Shown piece after piece: positions 44,568-56,562 of a DNA stretch of 64,000 nucleotides. The notes under the pieces were generated by a model. That model had not been told where the DNA came from. It searched no databases and saw nothing but the letters and a program-made list of their open reading frames with translations. The position numbers and the translations under genes are program-made. Position 1 is the stretch's first letter. Every line of letters starts with the position of its first letter. Location: positions 1,552,501 to 1,616,500 of the forward strand of contig NC_059550.1 of the NCBI RefSeq assembly GCF_905220415.1, in the 5' to 3' direction. This stretch comes from Colias croceus (lineage: Eukaryota > Arthropoda > Insecta > Lepidoptera > Pieridae).

Positions 44568-44797
44568 CGGTGCATTTACATCAAACGAGCGAATGCTCAT
44601 TCAAACCCCACTATGTCAAATTCTTTTAGTGTAAACAGGCGTAGAGCATTCTTTCGTTGTTCTTCGTGCGTTCGAAAAGATTATATTATGCAATGTTCTA
44701 ATATGAAAAATACTGAATACGAGTTTTCGTATACACTAGAAGATCACGAAAGAATGCTCTAGCTCAAGCTCTATGTTCGATTCATGTAAATGTACCG
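44568..44797. mobile_element. 230-bp MITE with TAA duplication
   Basis: TIRs CGGTGCATTTACAT and ATGTAAATGTACCG, flanked on both sides by TAA (44565-44567 and 44798-44800). GAGCATTCTTTCGT and its inverse ACGAAAGAATGCTC form a second inner inverted pair. A 3-bp TWA duplication fits PIF/Harbinger-type elements. Confidence 0.6.
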
Positions 44798-44889
44798 TAA
44801 GGTGATGAAACAGCAGCCTTGGTTTAATACGTTTCGTTTTATTATGAAGTGTGACAATTGAATCGATTCATACGGATAATTCACTTATT

Positions 44890-45147
44890 AACCGACTTCA
44901 AAAAAAAGGAGGAGGTTATCTCGGCTCGGCTCGGCCGGTATATTTTTTTTTTTTTTTTTTATGTATGTACACCGATTACTCCGAGGTTTCTGAACCGATT
45001 TACGTGATTCTTTTTTTGTTCGATGCGGGATGGTGTCGAATTGGTCCCATAAAAATTTTATTCGGATAGGCCCAGTAGTTTTTATTTTATGAGCATTTTT
45101 GTCTGTAGGTATTTGTAAATTATGCAAGTGCAAGTTTGAAGTCGGTT
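44890..45147. mobile_element. lepidopteran AACCGACTTCAAA repeat
   Basis: The left end AACCGACTTCAAAAAAAAGG and right end TTTGAAGTCGGTT are inverse. Inside are (CTCGG)n-like GGCTCGGCTCGG, a 20-base T run at 44943-44960, and CCGATTACTCCGAGGTTTCT. Fragments of the same family lie near 12758, 27737 and 36120. Widely dispersed in Lepidoptera. Confidence 0.6.
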
Positions 45148-45185
45148 GTTTTTAACGCAGTTATCACTTGTTTCTATCAATAGAA

Positions 45186-45320
45186 TCACTACATAGTATA
45201 AAACAAAGTCGCTATCTGTGTGTCTTTGTATTTAGATCTTTAAAACTACGCTAGATACTTAGAGTGATTCAAGAGTAAGGTTTTAGTAAATAATGTATTA
45301 GGTTTTAGATAGGCGAAGAG
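45186..45320 (+). mobile_element. Helitron fragment (TCACTACATAGT family)
   Basis: TCACTACATAGTATAAAACA then GTCGCTATCTGTGTGTC and TTTAAAACTACGC. It trails off at GGCGAAGAGCGGG without CTAG. Confidence 0.65.
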
Positions 45321-45782
45321 CGGGTGTATGTATGTAACTATTAAAAATATAGTAACACTTGATTGATGGCTCTAACATAAATGCATGCCATTAGGAAAAT
45401 TCTTGCAAAAGCACTTTCTACTTATAAAATTTTACAAATTCTGTCTCGAATTATTATGCCCAGATAAGAAGTCATCTGTAGTTAGTTTTAAAATCGATGC
45501 TCAATAAAATATGACTTTTATTATACCGAAAAAGAGTATTATGTAGTCGTAGATATACTCTTCTCCAGTCAATGTATTTTTATTTTAAGGTAATTTACAA
45601 TGTTTTTGTGTAGTCGTAATTAAATATAAATAAACTGCAAAATTATACGTAACAAAACATTACAACTAAAGCGCTACAAAATACGCTAAATTTACGCTAT
45701 AGATCTCTACATGCTTTTTTATGAGCTTAAATCGACTAAAAATTCGTGTATCATGAATTTAGTGTTATCTATAGTCTACCAG

Positions 45783-45954
45783 CCCCCCTAGACAAGTGGC
45801 TTTCTATTAGCGTAGCGTTTGATAGAATAGATTATGAATGTATGAGATTGACGTAAGCTATCGATAAATTTATCTACAGCTTATGTCAATCTCATACATT
45901 CATAATCTATTCTATCAAACGTTACGCTAAACGAAAGCCACTTGTCTAGGGGGG
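45783..45954. mobile_element. 172-bp palindromic MITE
   Basis: CCCCCCTAGACAAGTGGCTT at the left and AAGCCACTTGTCTAGGGGGG at the right. The inverse match continues through GATAGAATAGATTATGAATG to a loop of about 20 bases near 45858-45880. No target duplication is obvious. No coding. Confidence 0.75.
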
Positions 45955-47926
45955 TCTAATACCTATTACCTATGAAATTTGGACTTAAATATAGAATGAA
46001 CATAGAACATTAGTTTTATTAAATAGCATTTAAATGAACATACAGAAATAGAGAATAAATGGCTACAAATAGAGATTATGGAAAACATCTTACAATATTA
46101 AGTTCACTTTTTTGATTACATTTAATATCCAATCCAATTTATTTAAATAACGAATCACAATTTTGCATAAGAAATCAATAGTACAAGAATAGGATTTAAA
46201 TTACGTCCATTATATTGTAAGAAATCACTATTTTCTTCACACGTAGGCGAAGATTGACAAAGGTAATTACTTTGATAAAAACTGTGAAATGCAAATTCTA
46301 AGTAAATAGAATGTTTTTGTATTACTTAAGTAGTTAGCTGTAACGATATTGAAAATAGGAAAAGGGCATGAAAGAATTACATATAGCATCTTCAGCTTTA
46401 CATTTTCCTTATTTTATAAAATGATTTTCTCTTTATGCTAGATTTGTCGTGTTATTTTCCCAGTAGGTACCTATAATAAAACATATTATTTACCGTCTTT
46501 TCATTTAATTGGAAAAGCTATTATCCAATATGGTTAATCAAGACCCAAATTAATTATTTTTAAGTACATTACGTAAAATTATTAAAAAAGGCTCCAAAAG
46601 AAATACCTAGTTTTAAAAATTAAATAACTACAAAGAAAGATGTAATCTAAATCCATTGACAGACTACCAAGTAGGTACCAAAGCCTATACCTTATAGGCT
46701 AGCCGCTAGGCTACTACTGTAGTACATTACTTCAGTCAGCCCTTAGACACCGCGAGGGGTGGTCGAGTCGTTACGCTCCCGATATTTTATATACGCGAAA
46801 GTTTCGTCTTTACATTGGATGATAATATTTGTTCTTGTGTATGTTGTATTGTGATTAAAGGAATAATAAGGTTTGATAATTTTTGTTTATTTCGATTTGT
46901 AGAGTTAGTGATTCAATGTTGTTTATATTTTGGGCATCTTGATATTTTGAATTGGATTCAAATTGTTTGTCTTTGTGGACTACATTTGTCACATGAGGAG
47001 TGTTTATACTAATTTATTGGTAGGGGAAGAACTATCTTTAATTTCGCAAAACTACATTTATATGCTTTATTTAAATAATTATTATGAAACACCTTATGGA
47101 GGATGCTTTTATTATAAAAGAGAGCTTTTTTTAAAGTTCGCTTAAAAATTCTTATGTGTAATTGTTAAAATCGAATTTGTAAAGAGGTTGTTTAAATGTA
47201 CGACATATTATACATTTTAATTAGTCTTTTTTCCAATGTCTAGGTATATGGATGTTTTTAGATAATTTAAAGGAATGGTTGATTATGTTTCTTATCTAAA
47301 CGAGATCCAACAAATGAACCTTGTGTCGTGAATTCGGAGAAATACCTACGTGACGTTATGTTGAAATAAATAATGCTAATGTTTATCTAATAATGTATTC
47401 TTTGGCTAGCTTCAGCCCTTGGTTTTAAAAGATTTCCTCCGGTACAAGTTTATTCTTATTGCAAAGTTATAATACCCCGTATATAAAAGTTATTGCAGTT
47501 TAAAAACAAATGGAAATTACATCAAAATCGATCCATCAGTTTTTGAGAGAAAATCTTAAAACTAAATGTTAATCGAAAATAACTAAATAAAAACACTTGA
47601 CTTCAATAGTTACTCAACTCTATAGTTTTAGTTCCTTACCTAGGCACTAGGCCACTTTTGCATTTGCTTTCTTTACTTTGATATAAATAAAATAAAATAA
47701 AGTTCATTTTTTTTAAATATGGTCGGTAAAAACAGTTTCTTCATTATAGTATACTAGCATTCCAAAAACCTAATAAATAATATACTAAAACTCTTGAATC
47801 ACTCGATCTATTAAAAAAACGATAAGACGAAAGATTAATTACATATTTCATAATTTCAAAAGCTTATTAAGATAATATTAACACTATTCAATCTGTACAA
47901 GAAAATGAATAATAATTTATATAAAA
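45955..47926. other. unannotated AT-rich region
   Basis: About 2 kb with no supported gene. Overlapping frames at 46815-47145 show no domain. A Helitron-like remnant (GGCTAGCTTCAGCCCTTGG ... ATCAAAATCGATCCATCAGT) may lie at 47400-47570. Confidence 0.4.
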
Positions 47927-48095
47927 CTAGCGGTCCGCCCCGGCTTCGCCCGTGGTACATATTAACGTTTTCTCTACATAAGAACCATCCTCGTACTTCA
48001 AGGAATATAATAAAAAAAGAATTATCGAAATCGGTTCAGCCGTTCTCGAGTTATGGAATTACAACGAAAAGTGGCATTGATTTTTATATATTAGA
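47927..48095 (-). mobile_element. Helitron (CGGTCCGCCCCGGCTTCG family)
   Basis: CTAG at 47927, GGTCCGCCCCGGCTTCGCCC, AAGAACCATCCTCGTACTTC, CGAAATCGGTTCAGCCGTTC, and a minus-strand 5' TCTAATATATAAAAATCAAT. A close relative lies at 51294-51467, and a fragment at the start of the window. Confidence 0.75.
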
Positions 48096-48709
48096 TTAAT
48101 ATGCCTTCATACATAATGAATTAACGCGTTTTCCTTTATAATTGCGATGATATGTTGCGTGTTTATTTAAACTGGGTTCATTAATAATAAGAGAAGCACT
48201 TAATTATTAAAATGTAGCGTATAATAAGTACCTATTTTTGATGAGCTTTTAAATTTTAAAAGCTCTTATGAATCAGAACATTAATCTCGCGGTTTTTGCA
48301 ATATTAAGTATATATCTATCTATTCAGTATTAAATATTAATCTATATCAGTATTAATTTATCTATTCAAACTGTAGCAGCTAAATCGGTTCAGTAATTTT
48401 TGATTCATTGGCAACAGACATACAGATGCATATAAATTTGTATTTATTTATGATGCAAGGGGAAGCTAAAATTATTATTACAACGGGTGAAGACTGAAGA
48501 TGTTATTCATTGTTTATTTGTTTGTTTGTGTGTTCAGATTGTACACAAAAACTACTCGAACTATGTTAAAAATTCTTTGAACTTTGGAATGCTCTACCGC
48601 GTTTAATTTATTCAATTTTTGAGCTGGAACCAGTGGCTCCTACTAGGCATATATAAAAAATTAATAAATTTTCGCTATTTTAAGATATTTCTCTAAGTAT
48701 AAACAGTTA

Positions 48710-48881
48710 GTTCAGGATACATCGCCCATTTTTGCAAGTGACTACTACTATCAAGCTAATTTTCCGTTTGTAGCTTTATTTTGATGACACGAAATTATTC
48801 GGTGTCTCATCAAAATAAAGCTACAAACGGAAAATCAGCTTGATAGTAGTCACTTGCAAAAATGGGCGATGTATCCTGAAC
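48710..48881. mobile_element. 172-bp near-perfect palindromic MITE, TA duplication
   Basis: GTTCAGGATACATCGCCCAT at the left and ATGGGCGATGTATCCTGAAC at the right, flanked by TA on both sides (48708-48709 and 48882-48883). Arms of ~75 bp pair almost perfectly (CTACAAACGGAAAA inside) around a short loop near 48795. Likely a Tc1/mariner-type miniature. Confidence 0.8.
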
Positions 48882-49488
48882 TAGTAAAAATATTTGAAAT
48901 TACCTAACATCAAAAGTAGGTAGAGCCATCTATAACTTTTGTTATTTTTAAATGTAACCACTGTATGTCTGTTACTTTTTAACTCCTAAACCGCTGAACG
49001 AATTGCATAATTTTATTGCTTTCTCGATTGTACCTATCTACTGGTTTTGACAATTCAATTAAAATTTTATTGTGTTTGGTTAGCGTGCATAATAATTGTA
49101 TTCATTTAACCTAAACCAATTTTAACTAATATAATGAATTTTCAATAAAGGTTAATTTAGTTGTGCAAATTATTGTTTATTTATGTATAATTAAAAAAAA
49201 AAAACCTGTAGGTACTTAAATAAATTATTGGGATTTAGAAAAGGAATCTATCTTTTTACTTTTCCCAATTTATCAATATATTTTACCATTCTGTGCTGAA
49301 GTCAAAAGGAAACTTGTTATTTAAGTAGGTTCGTACTATATTAGTATGTTTATCTGTTTATCTTAACCGTTGTAATTACTCGTCATAATTTGATAAATTA
49401 AGTTTGTTTGACACGATAGATATATTGTGTCACGTTTTAATTAATTCTACCTACATATTAAACAGCTGTAATTTACCTTATCTATATT

Positions 49489-51069
49489 ACTAATATCTAT
49501 TATAAAGTTGAAGAGTTTGTTTGTTTGAAAGCGCTAATCTCAGAAACCACGGGTCCGATTTGAAAAATTATTTCACTGTTAAGGTAAAAGCACCTAATAC
49601 GGAGGTATTTCGCAACATTTGAAAGTAAGTATCAAAAATAAGCATTTGTAAGTATTTCTAAAGGTGCCAAACCACTTTATCGTTAAAAGTGGAACTTAAA
49701 TTTTGTATTGCTGTTGAGTCTATGTTTATTTTCATAATATTTCTTATTTTAAAAAAATATTTAAATAGTCATGTCGATTTTCCCTAATACGGAGGTATGA
49801 TTTTGGTCAGAGCCTAATACTGCGGTAGGCGGCTCCTAATACGGAGGGTCAGATATTATATACATTGAAGTTCCGTACAAATAATATTTGTTAAATAATA
49901 GGAATGTGTTAGTAAAGTAAATTGTAAGTTTTTTATTCATTAACCATTGGTTTGATTACGTTGATTCACTTTTAATGTGTTTCATTTATGCTTTTAGTTT
50001 TATCGGAAAAAAAACACGCATATCAAATAAGAATCCACAAAAAAAGACACAAAACTTCTTATTTATTTACGCAACCCTAAATCTGGTAATTTTAAGTTCT
50101 ATGAAATAGGGCCGTAATAGGAGATCATATATAACCTAATACAGAGTTACCTGGAAATATCTACCACCGTAATAGGAAAACTACTCGTGTTTTTAATAAT
50201 CCTAATTCTGACCCATCAAAAATTCGATAAACAAGAGAATGTAAATGCTTAATCAAATGATAACAGTTTTTTGGCTCAGATGTGTAAAACTCAAATCAAC
50301 AGTTATACAAAATAAATGATTTGTGATACATTAAAATACACCTTCCTATTTTTACCCCTTCTAAGAAACAAACATTTTGTACTCAACCATTTTCATATTT
50401 AACTGGATTTCTAATTAAGAAAACATACCGCAGAATATGGTTTCTAATTTATCAGATTAATAATTATTCCAACTAATCTTGGAATTAATTCAATAAGTAA
50501 ATAAAATTAAAGTTATAAACAATTAAACATGCCCAGTATTTTTCCTATTTCGGAGTTATGCCACCGTATTAGGATTAATCTATAAAATTTGTATCGTATT
50601 ACGGCGGTATTTTATTTCTTATTTTTTGGGTAGAAAATGACTTACAAATATGAAACAAGCTATTTAAATAGTGAGTGTAATAGTAGGAAAATGCAATAAA
50701 CAATACATATACAAACTTGAACGGCTTTTTAATACGAAAAACTTAGTTTATAAATATTAGTGTACTTACTTTTGTTGTTTCGCGTTTGTATGGAAACACC
50801 TCTCATGTCGATGCCGTTACACAGATTGATTGATCTTGTTGTGTTGTCTATGTGCTATACTTGCAAACGTTAGTTAAGTCATGGAGTAATAAATTTGGAA
50901 TAAATAGCTTACGTTTTGGTGTACTTAAAATTTATAAAACAGGAATAAAACTCGAAAAAAGAAATACCACCGTATTAGGAAGCGATTTTGACTACCGCCG
51001 TATTAGGAGCCTTTACCTTAGATAGTCCATTTATCGAGTTAGGCTATAGGTAAAATCACGGGGCACAGC
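49489..51069 (+). mobile_element. Helitron split by a later insertion
   Basis: The 5' half (TATTATAAAGTTGAAGAGTT ... GATTTGAAAAATTATTTCAC) ends at 49578. The 3' half resumes at 51018 (TTAGATAGTCCATTTATCGA) and runs to GGTAAAATCACGGGGCACAG. Removing 49582-51017 plus one TTA restores the usual CACTGTTAGATAG sequence. Confidence 0.8.
49582..51017. mobile_element. 1.44-kb TIR element with clustered CCTAATACGG motifs
   Basis: The TIR GGTAAAAGCACCTAATACGG at the left is matched by CCGTATTAGGAGCCTTTACC at the right. The flanking TTA (49579-49581 and 51018-51020) is duplicated from the host Helitron. About eleven copies of CCTAATACGG(A/T)GG-like motifs, in both orientations, lie near 49593, 49787, 49822, 49843, 50112, 50133, 50164, 50565, 50590, 50974 and 50996. 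No open frame of note. TTA duplication and GG-ended TIRs suggest PIF/Harbinger; not certain. Confidence 0.75.
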
Positions 51070-51293
51070 ACACGTTTATGAGATCAAAATAGAGAGAAAT
51101 ACCTACATAATAAACTTTAATGTATTGTTAAAGTATAATATTATTATGTTGGTTTTATAAAATTGCTGTGACTAGAAAATCGCTTTGAGTCACTGGAAAA
51201 TATCTATGTAACCGATATAATTGAACATCATTAAAAGTTTTGACAGAAATATGTAAACAACATGATAAACAACAATAAAAGTTTTATTTTATA

Positions 51294-51467
51294 CTAGCGG
51301 TCCGCCCCGACTTCGCCCGTGGTACATTTTTACGTTTTCTCTCCTTAAGAACCATCCTCGTACTTCAAGAAATGTAATAAAAAAAGAATTAACGAAATCG
51401 GTTCAGTTGTTCTCGAGTAGGTAATGCGCTTACCAACACATTTTGCGATTCATTTTTATATTATAGA
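51294..51467 (-). mobile_element. Helitron (CGGTCCGCCCCGACTTCG family)
   Basis: CTAG at 51294, GGTCCGCCCCGACTTCGCCC, AAGAACCATCCTCGTACTTC, CGAAATCGGTTCAGTTGTTC, and a 5' end TCTATAATATAAAAATGAAT near 51467. Confidence 0.75.
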
Positions 51468-52894
51468 TTACAACGCAACTTATGAATATTTTTTTAATGT
51501 AGGTATCAGATAATATATAATTCGTTTTTATTTTTTGCTGCAAGATTTGAAGAAGAGATTGCTGAAAATTTGGATATAATAAAGGAGCCTACATAAATCA
51601 TCAACTTAGGTAAATTTTAGTTCTCTCAACATTTTATAGAGCATTCCTAACTTTATCAATGTTCTTATTACAATGCGTGTGTCGAATATATGCTTGATTG
51701 CGATAGGTACCCACTACCCACGTGAAATGACCCGTAGTAACATAGAAGAAAGTTGAATTCTAACTACCAGGCGATCCTAATCAATATTTAATTAAAAATA
51801 GTAACAATATCTAATAACCAAATATTTATGTACCTACCTACTTAATTCTCACATTTCCTCTCCTACCAGGTTATCTGACAGAGATTGCTGTGTAGCAATA
51901 AGGCCGCCTATTGTGCAAAATTATTTGTACCTTATTAGATTGTAGGTACTAGTTTTGTAAAATAAAGTATTGTAAATAAACAAAATAAAAACGTTTTGGT
52001 AAATCTTACAATTGAAGTTAAACTCCTTTTTAAGGAGTTCTTAAGTAGCCGCTGCTTAATCGCAAGAAAAAGTCAATTAAAAACAATCCACGTTCGATCT
52101 TCAGTAAAATAAATAGTTATTGCTCTAATTAAACCACAAAACGGTTTCGGCACACGGAAACTTTGTTCATTTGAACGCCTCGCCTGGCCACTACCCCATA
52201 CGAGTGTTTGACTTACAAGCTTAGTTCCTTACTTGCTTGTGTTTAGGTGCTGTACTTAGTTTTTGTGATTGATTATGAGCTGATTTTTCAATCCTTGGTT
52301 AAAACTTATTCATCGAATAACGTATTAAACTACCATTTCAAAAATGTATTCTAATTGTCCGTATTTGACAGTTTACAGGTGACATTTTAATATGTTCTTG
52401 TAATACTTTATTGGGCGGATTTTTAACCAAGGATTGAAAAATCGGCTCTAGATGTTAAGTGGAAAACAGTAGGAAATAGTAAGGGTATAAAAATCATAGG
52501 TTACGTGTAGAGAACCTTAGTCGTATTCTTATGCATCATAATTGAAGACTTTAGGCCGGTTTATGAATTGAGTAGTTGACTCACACTTAAATGTTGGTCA
52601 AATATTTCCTTGTATGCTTTTCAAACATAAATCAAATCATTTTTCAATGTAGAAACCGGCTGTGTGTGAGATTTTAAGTTTAATATGATTGAAGAATTAC
52701 ATAGAAATCTCTAATAGTTTATTTTTTCGTCATAATATTATCGTAAATTTTAAAATTATTTGATAAGATTGAAATTGTATGTTAATAATGATTAAGAATT
52801 AATTAATATTATATAAAAAAATCATAGTCTGTACAGAGCTTTTCGTCAAATCATTGTAAATTATTTATATTTCATACTACATTACAGATAATTT
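51468..52894. other. unannotated AT-rich region
   Basis: No supported gene. TTTTTCAATCCTTGGTTAAA at 52284 and its inverse TTTTAACCAAGGATTGAAAA at 52422 form a ~20-bp inverted pair about 140 bp apart that may bound a small MITE. Confidence 0.4.
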
Positions 52895-52909
52895 AGGTAC
52901 ACTTATTTC

Positions 52910-53147
52910 TGGGGTGGGCATTTGGTGGAGGGCCTGGAAACGGGCAAGTGGCGGAGAGCCTGGAAACGGGCAACTGCTGGGCGGGACATGCGGAAGATTG
53001 CGAATGTGTACCCGCATCCCGTCTAAAGCAGCGCGTTGGTACACGGTGGGGTTTTGGTCGATAGGAATCCGACATAACCCACGGCTCCTTCCCCGGGAGC
53101 CCTGGGTATCTTAGGCAAGATTTCCCCACTTGAAAAAAAAAAAAAAA
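52910..53147 (+). mobile_element. 5'-truncated LINE end with poly(A) and 15-bp target duplication
   Basis: A GC-rich 238-bp insert contains a tandem GCCTGGAAACGGGCAA pair, GGTCGATAGGAATCCGACAT, and CGGCTCCTTCCCCGGGAGCC, then ATTTCCCCACTTG and A(16). The repeat AGGTACACTTATTTC flanks it on both sides (52895-52909 and 53148-53162). The composition and CCCGGGAGCC-type 3' UTR are like those of lepidopteran non-LTR elements. Open frames in both directions are untranslated-region noise. Confidence 0.8.
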
Positions 53148-53162
53148 AGGTACACTTATTTC

Positions 53163-53980
53163 GAATAGGCTGTTAATCATCTGTTTGTTTAAAATAATTT
53201 TGAAAAGCTAGAAATATCAACAAAATATTTAATCAGACCTTATTTTCATAAAGTTCATTACGCAATGTTCATTAGTTTTAATTTACTTTGGATTATTTGA
53301 CTATAATAACGTAATTAACCATTAATCTTGTAGTAAAAAAGTATTATTAACTTATATTTTCTTCAGAAAGCTAGAATTTAATAGACTTAGTACGAAATAA
53401 CAGTACCTACCTACGTAAGCCTTTTTTTTTGTTTAATTACTGAAAATTCTTTACCCAATTTCTTTTAGGTACCTATACAGAAGAGAGTATGTAAAACTTT
53501 ATTTAAAAATTGTACCCAAGTCTTTGGTACTGTGGCTTCATAGAAAATGGTTGTCAATAGAATTCTGTTTCGGATCTATCTCACAGGGACACTGCATTTT
53601 CCGGGATAAAAATAGCCCGGGCTAGTCTATTCCGTGGACTGTCTTTTGGAAAATCATGTCGATTTTCAACTGAACGTGAAAAGAGACTGCATGATATAAA
53701 GAATAGCATTCATAAAAAGACCTTTTATATCTCGAAATACGAAATAATTATAAAAATCGAATAGTAATCTATTAAATGAAAGGTTCTAAATTTTCAATAC
53801 TTTAAATACATCCTTAAATTATACTTATAAAATTTGAAACTGTAATAATATCTACTTTGTTCTTTATGAGGCTTAAAACAAAATGTTGAAATAAATTTTC
53901 AGTTTAGGTCATCCAACATACTTAGTTTTGCTATTGTTCGTAGGTAGGTACCTAACACGAAATATTTCTTGTTTCTGCAG
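53163..53980. other. unannotated region
   Basis: No supported gene. CCGGGATAAAAATAGCCCGG at 53600-53619 recalls Helitron internal sequence, but no ends are visible. Confidence 0.35.
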
Positions 53981-54047
53981 AAGTGGGAATCGTGCTGTCA
54001 TCGTTTGGGGCTAATATTCAGTCTCTCCCTGCACTACTGGTTCCAAT
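53981..54047 (+). CDS. candidate internal exon, 67 nt
   Basis: Seen: a good acceptor tract, ATATTTCTTGTTTCTGCAG, ends at 53980, and GTGAGTAAAC begins at 54048. The 67-nt segment between is clearly GC-richer than its surroundings. Two frames are open: one starts KWESCCHRLG, the other (entered with one base from the previous exon) reads VGIVLSSFGANIQSLPALLV, which looks more protein-like. The third frame has a stop. If joined in phase 0 to the candidate microexon at 31268, the KWES frame would be used; the VGIV frame would need a different upstream exon. I do not recognise the protein. Confidence 0.35.
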
Positions 54048-54760
54048 GTGAGTAAACATTAATATTTTATTTATTCTGTAAATATATTATTTATTCGGTA
54101 CCTACTCCTATATTGTTGGGAAATATAAAACCGAAAAGCAAGAACGTGATAAAAGAAAAAAAAAATATTACGGTAATTTCACTTTTTATACTAATATTCA
54201 TTTGGCAACCTTTTTACGAACTCATAAGGTACCTACTTTAGTCTGCGTTATTTATTGGTTTCTTGTTCAGCTTACGATGTTTCTGGCGAATTAATGTGTT
54301 TCTTATTTACTTCTAATGATATATTTGTTACTTTGATTCTTTTATTCTAGTCAGGTATAGGATTAATGATGGAATCGATTTTATTTATACTGAAGGTAAT
54401 GACTAATGAGCCTTATGTTCTACAGAGCGAGGCGTTTTTATGAGTCGTAATTAGATTTCTCTTCTTAATTGTATGTACAAGTAATATTATTAGTATGGAA
54501 GCGATGTAATAAGGTACATATTCGTTTTTATGTTTGTTTTTTAAATTATATTTTTATTTCGTTGTAATATTTAAGAAAAGCTTATCATCTATAATATTTA
54601 TCTTTGTAATATATATTTATAATATAAAATAAAATATATCTTTAAACTCTTCAAAAGTTCAATACCTAACCGTAAATTCGTGTTAAATCTAAAAACCCAC
54701 GTTCGCCCTTGCATTGTTAGCAGAATTTCATTTCAATGTAACAAAGATTTATAAATCTGT
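54048..54760. other. unannotated AT-rich region
   Basis: No feature recognised. Confidence 0.4.
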
Positions 54761-54921
54761 TAGCTTTCCGCCCGCGGCTTTCCGCGCTTTGTCCAAAACT
54801 GATAAATTATATACCTACCTACTATCTATAAAAAAAAAAAAACATCAAATCTGTTGAGTAATTTTAAAGATCAAAGAATACAGACACACAGAAAGCGACT
54901 TTGTTTAATACTATGTAGTGA
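54761..54921 (-). mobile_element. Helitron (TCACTACATAGT family), 3' end mutated
   Basis: GCTTTCCGCCCGCGGCTTTC at the minus 3' side (CTAG lost), GAAAGCGACTTTGTTTAATA and the 5' end TCACTACATAGT at 54921. Confidence 0.7.
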
Positions 54922-56562
54922 TGAAATCTCTTCGAGTGGAGGAAAGTTGTTAAGTAGGTACAACAATACATTAACTATTTAGTATTTACTACATATCTAT
55001 ATACCATGTAATTCTATTAGCCAAAGCAGCCCCTGAGAGGCGAATCGAAAAAACTCCGAACAATAGATAGGCTCTTTAATTTCACGCCTACAATGGCCTT
55101 TCAAGAGTTACAGAAAATTCGTTTTTCCCTGTTTCCTTTAAATAATAACCTTTTTCTTGTCCGGGAATTCGAGTTCAATTGGACAAATTACCTCTTTTGT
55201 TTTGGCTCCAAAGTGTCAATGGTCCGCCGTTTCTTTCCCTTTGAAAGGGTTTCAAAGGTTTGATGGAATTCTGAAACAATATCTTGGCTAATGGGTTCAT
55301 TGTTCTAATTGAGATTTGTTGGAAATATTTTTGCTGATTGATCATTGGCTGGACCTGCAAAGGAATTTAGGTCAATTAATATATTAGTTATATCAGACAC
55401 AATATAGGTATGTACCTAATATTAGCTGGCTGTTAGTAGGCATGGAATATTAGTTAAACTCCAATTTACAAATACTTATTGATACATAAAAAAAATCACG
55501 ATAATGCTGTATAAAAATATTTTTTCCAGTCAGTATTTCATAGATACCTATTGTATCTACAGAATTTTTTTTCTTCTTTCTGTATGTCGCAAAATGGTTG
55601 ATTTACTCAATAATAAATCACGTAGAAATAATCCTCTTTAATAATTTACTATCCAATTTATGACAATGAAGACCAATCGTAACATATCATCTCATTTGAT
55701 GTTATTATTTCGTGAATAGCCGAAAATAAAGCTCAATAAAAGTATTGTGAATAGGCTGGACTTAAACCCAACTTTCGTTAGAGAATATTGAATTGAAATC
55801 TGTATGATATTTTTAATAATATCTACTTTTTGTATTTTATTTAAAGAGTATTTAATGCATGTAAGGTAACAAAAGAAGATTTATTATCACATCAAATACA
55901 GACAGTATATTTATTATTGTTGAATGAATGTTGAAGAAACATCAAATTGTAAAGATATTCAATTACCTACTTAAGATAGAGCTCTTAATATAGAGCTGCT
56001 GTTGTTGTTAAGTCTTTTATGTATCTAATAAGTGGGTAAATTAACATGCAATAATTAGATACATATTTTAATTTGAGTTCCCGTCCTATAAAATTATATA
56101 ATTAAATCGTATCTTCTTCATTTAATAATACTAATACTGTTCAATTTTTAATGATATATTATCAATTATCATTATATTATAAGGACAAGTTACCAAGGCT
56201 AGGTACCAAAAGAAATACCTATTTATTATAGCAAATCAAATTTTTTGATTTCTTTCTCAAGTTTGAATCAGTAGTTGAACCTAAACATTGTAGCAAAGGG
56301 GAGACTAGCATTCCTTTTCGAATGACTTATTCGATGGTATGTAATATTCGTAACATGTATGCACGGTGTCCCCTGGCCAGTTATGAAATTTCACACATGG
56401 CTGGATAGTGGATAGATTAAAGATATCACAAATCTGTTACTTTTTATTCGTATTGAAACTTTTTTTCATTAAATCTCTAACTTTTTAGTCGTTTTAGTGT
56501 TTAAAAATTAGTATCCATGCAGACCAAATACGAAAATCACAATCAAATATTTGGAAACATTT
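54922..56562. other. unannotated AT-rich region
   Basis: About 1.6 kb with no supported gene or repeat. The minus-strand frame at 55175-55360 shows no domain. Confidence 0.4.

Noticed and set aside
52893..53180. 95-codon minus and 66-codon plus frames in GC-rich DNA
   Set aside because: Both lie in a LINE 3' untranslated fragment, and the minus frame begins in flanking DNA and poly(T).
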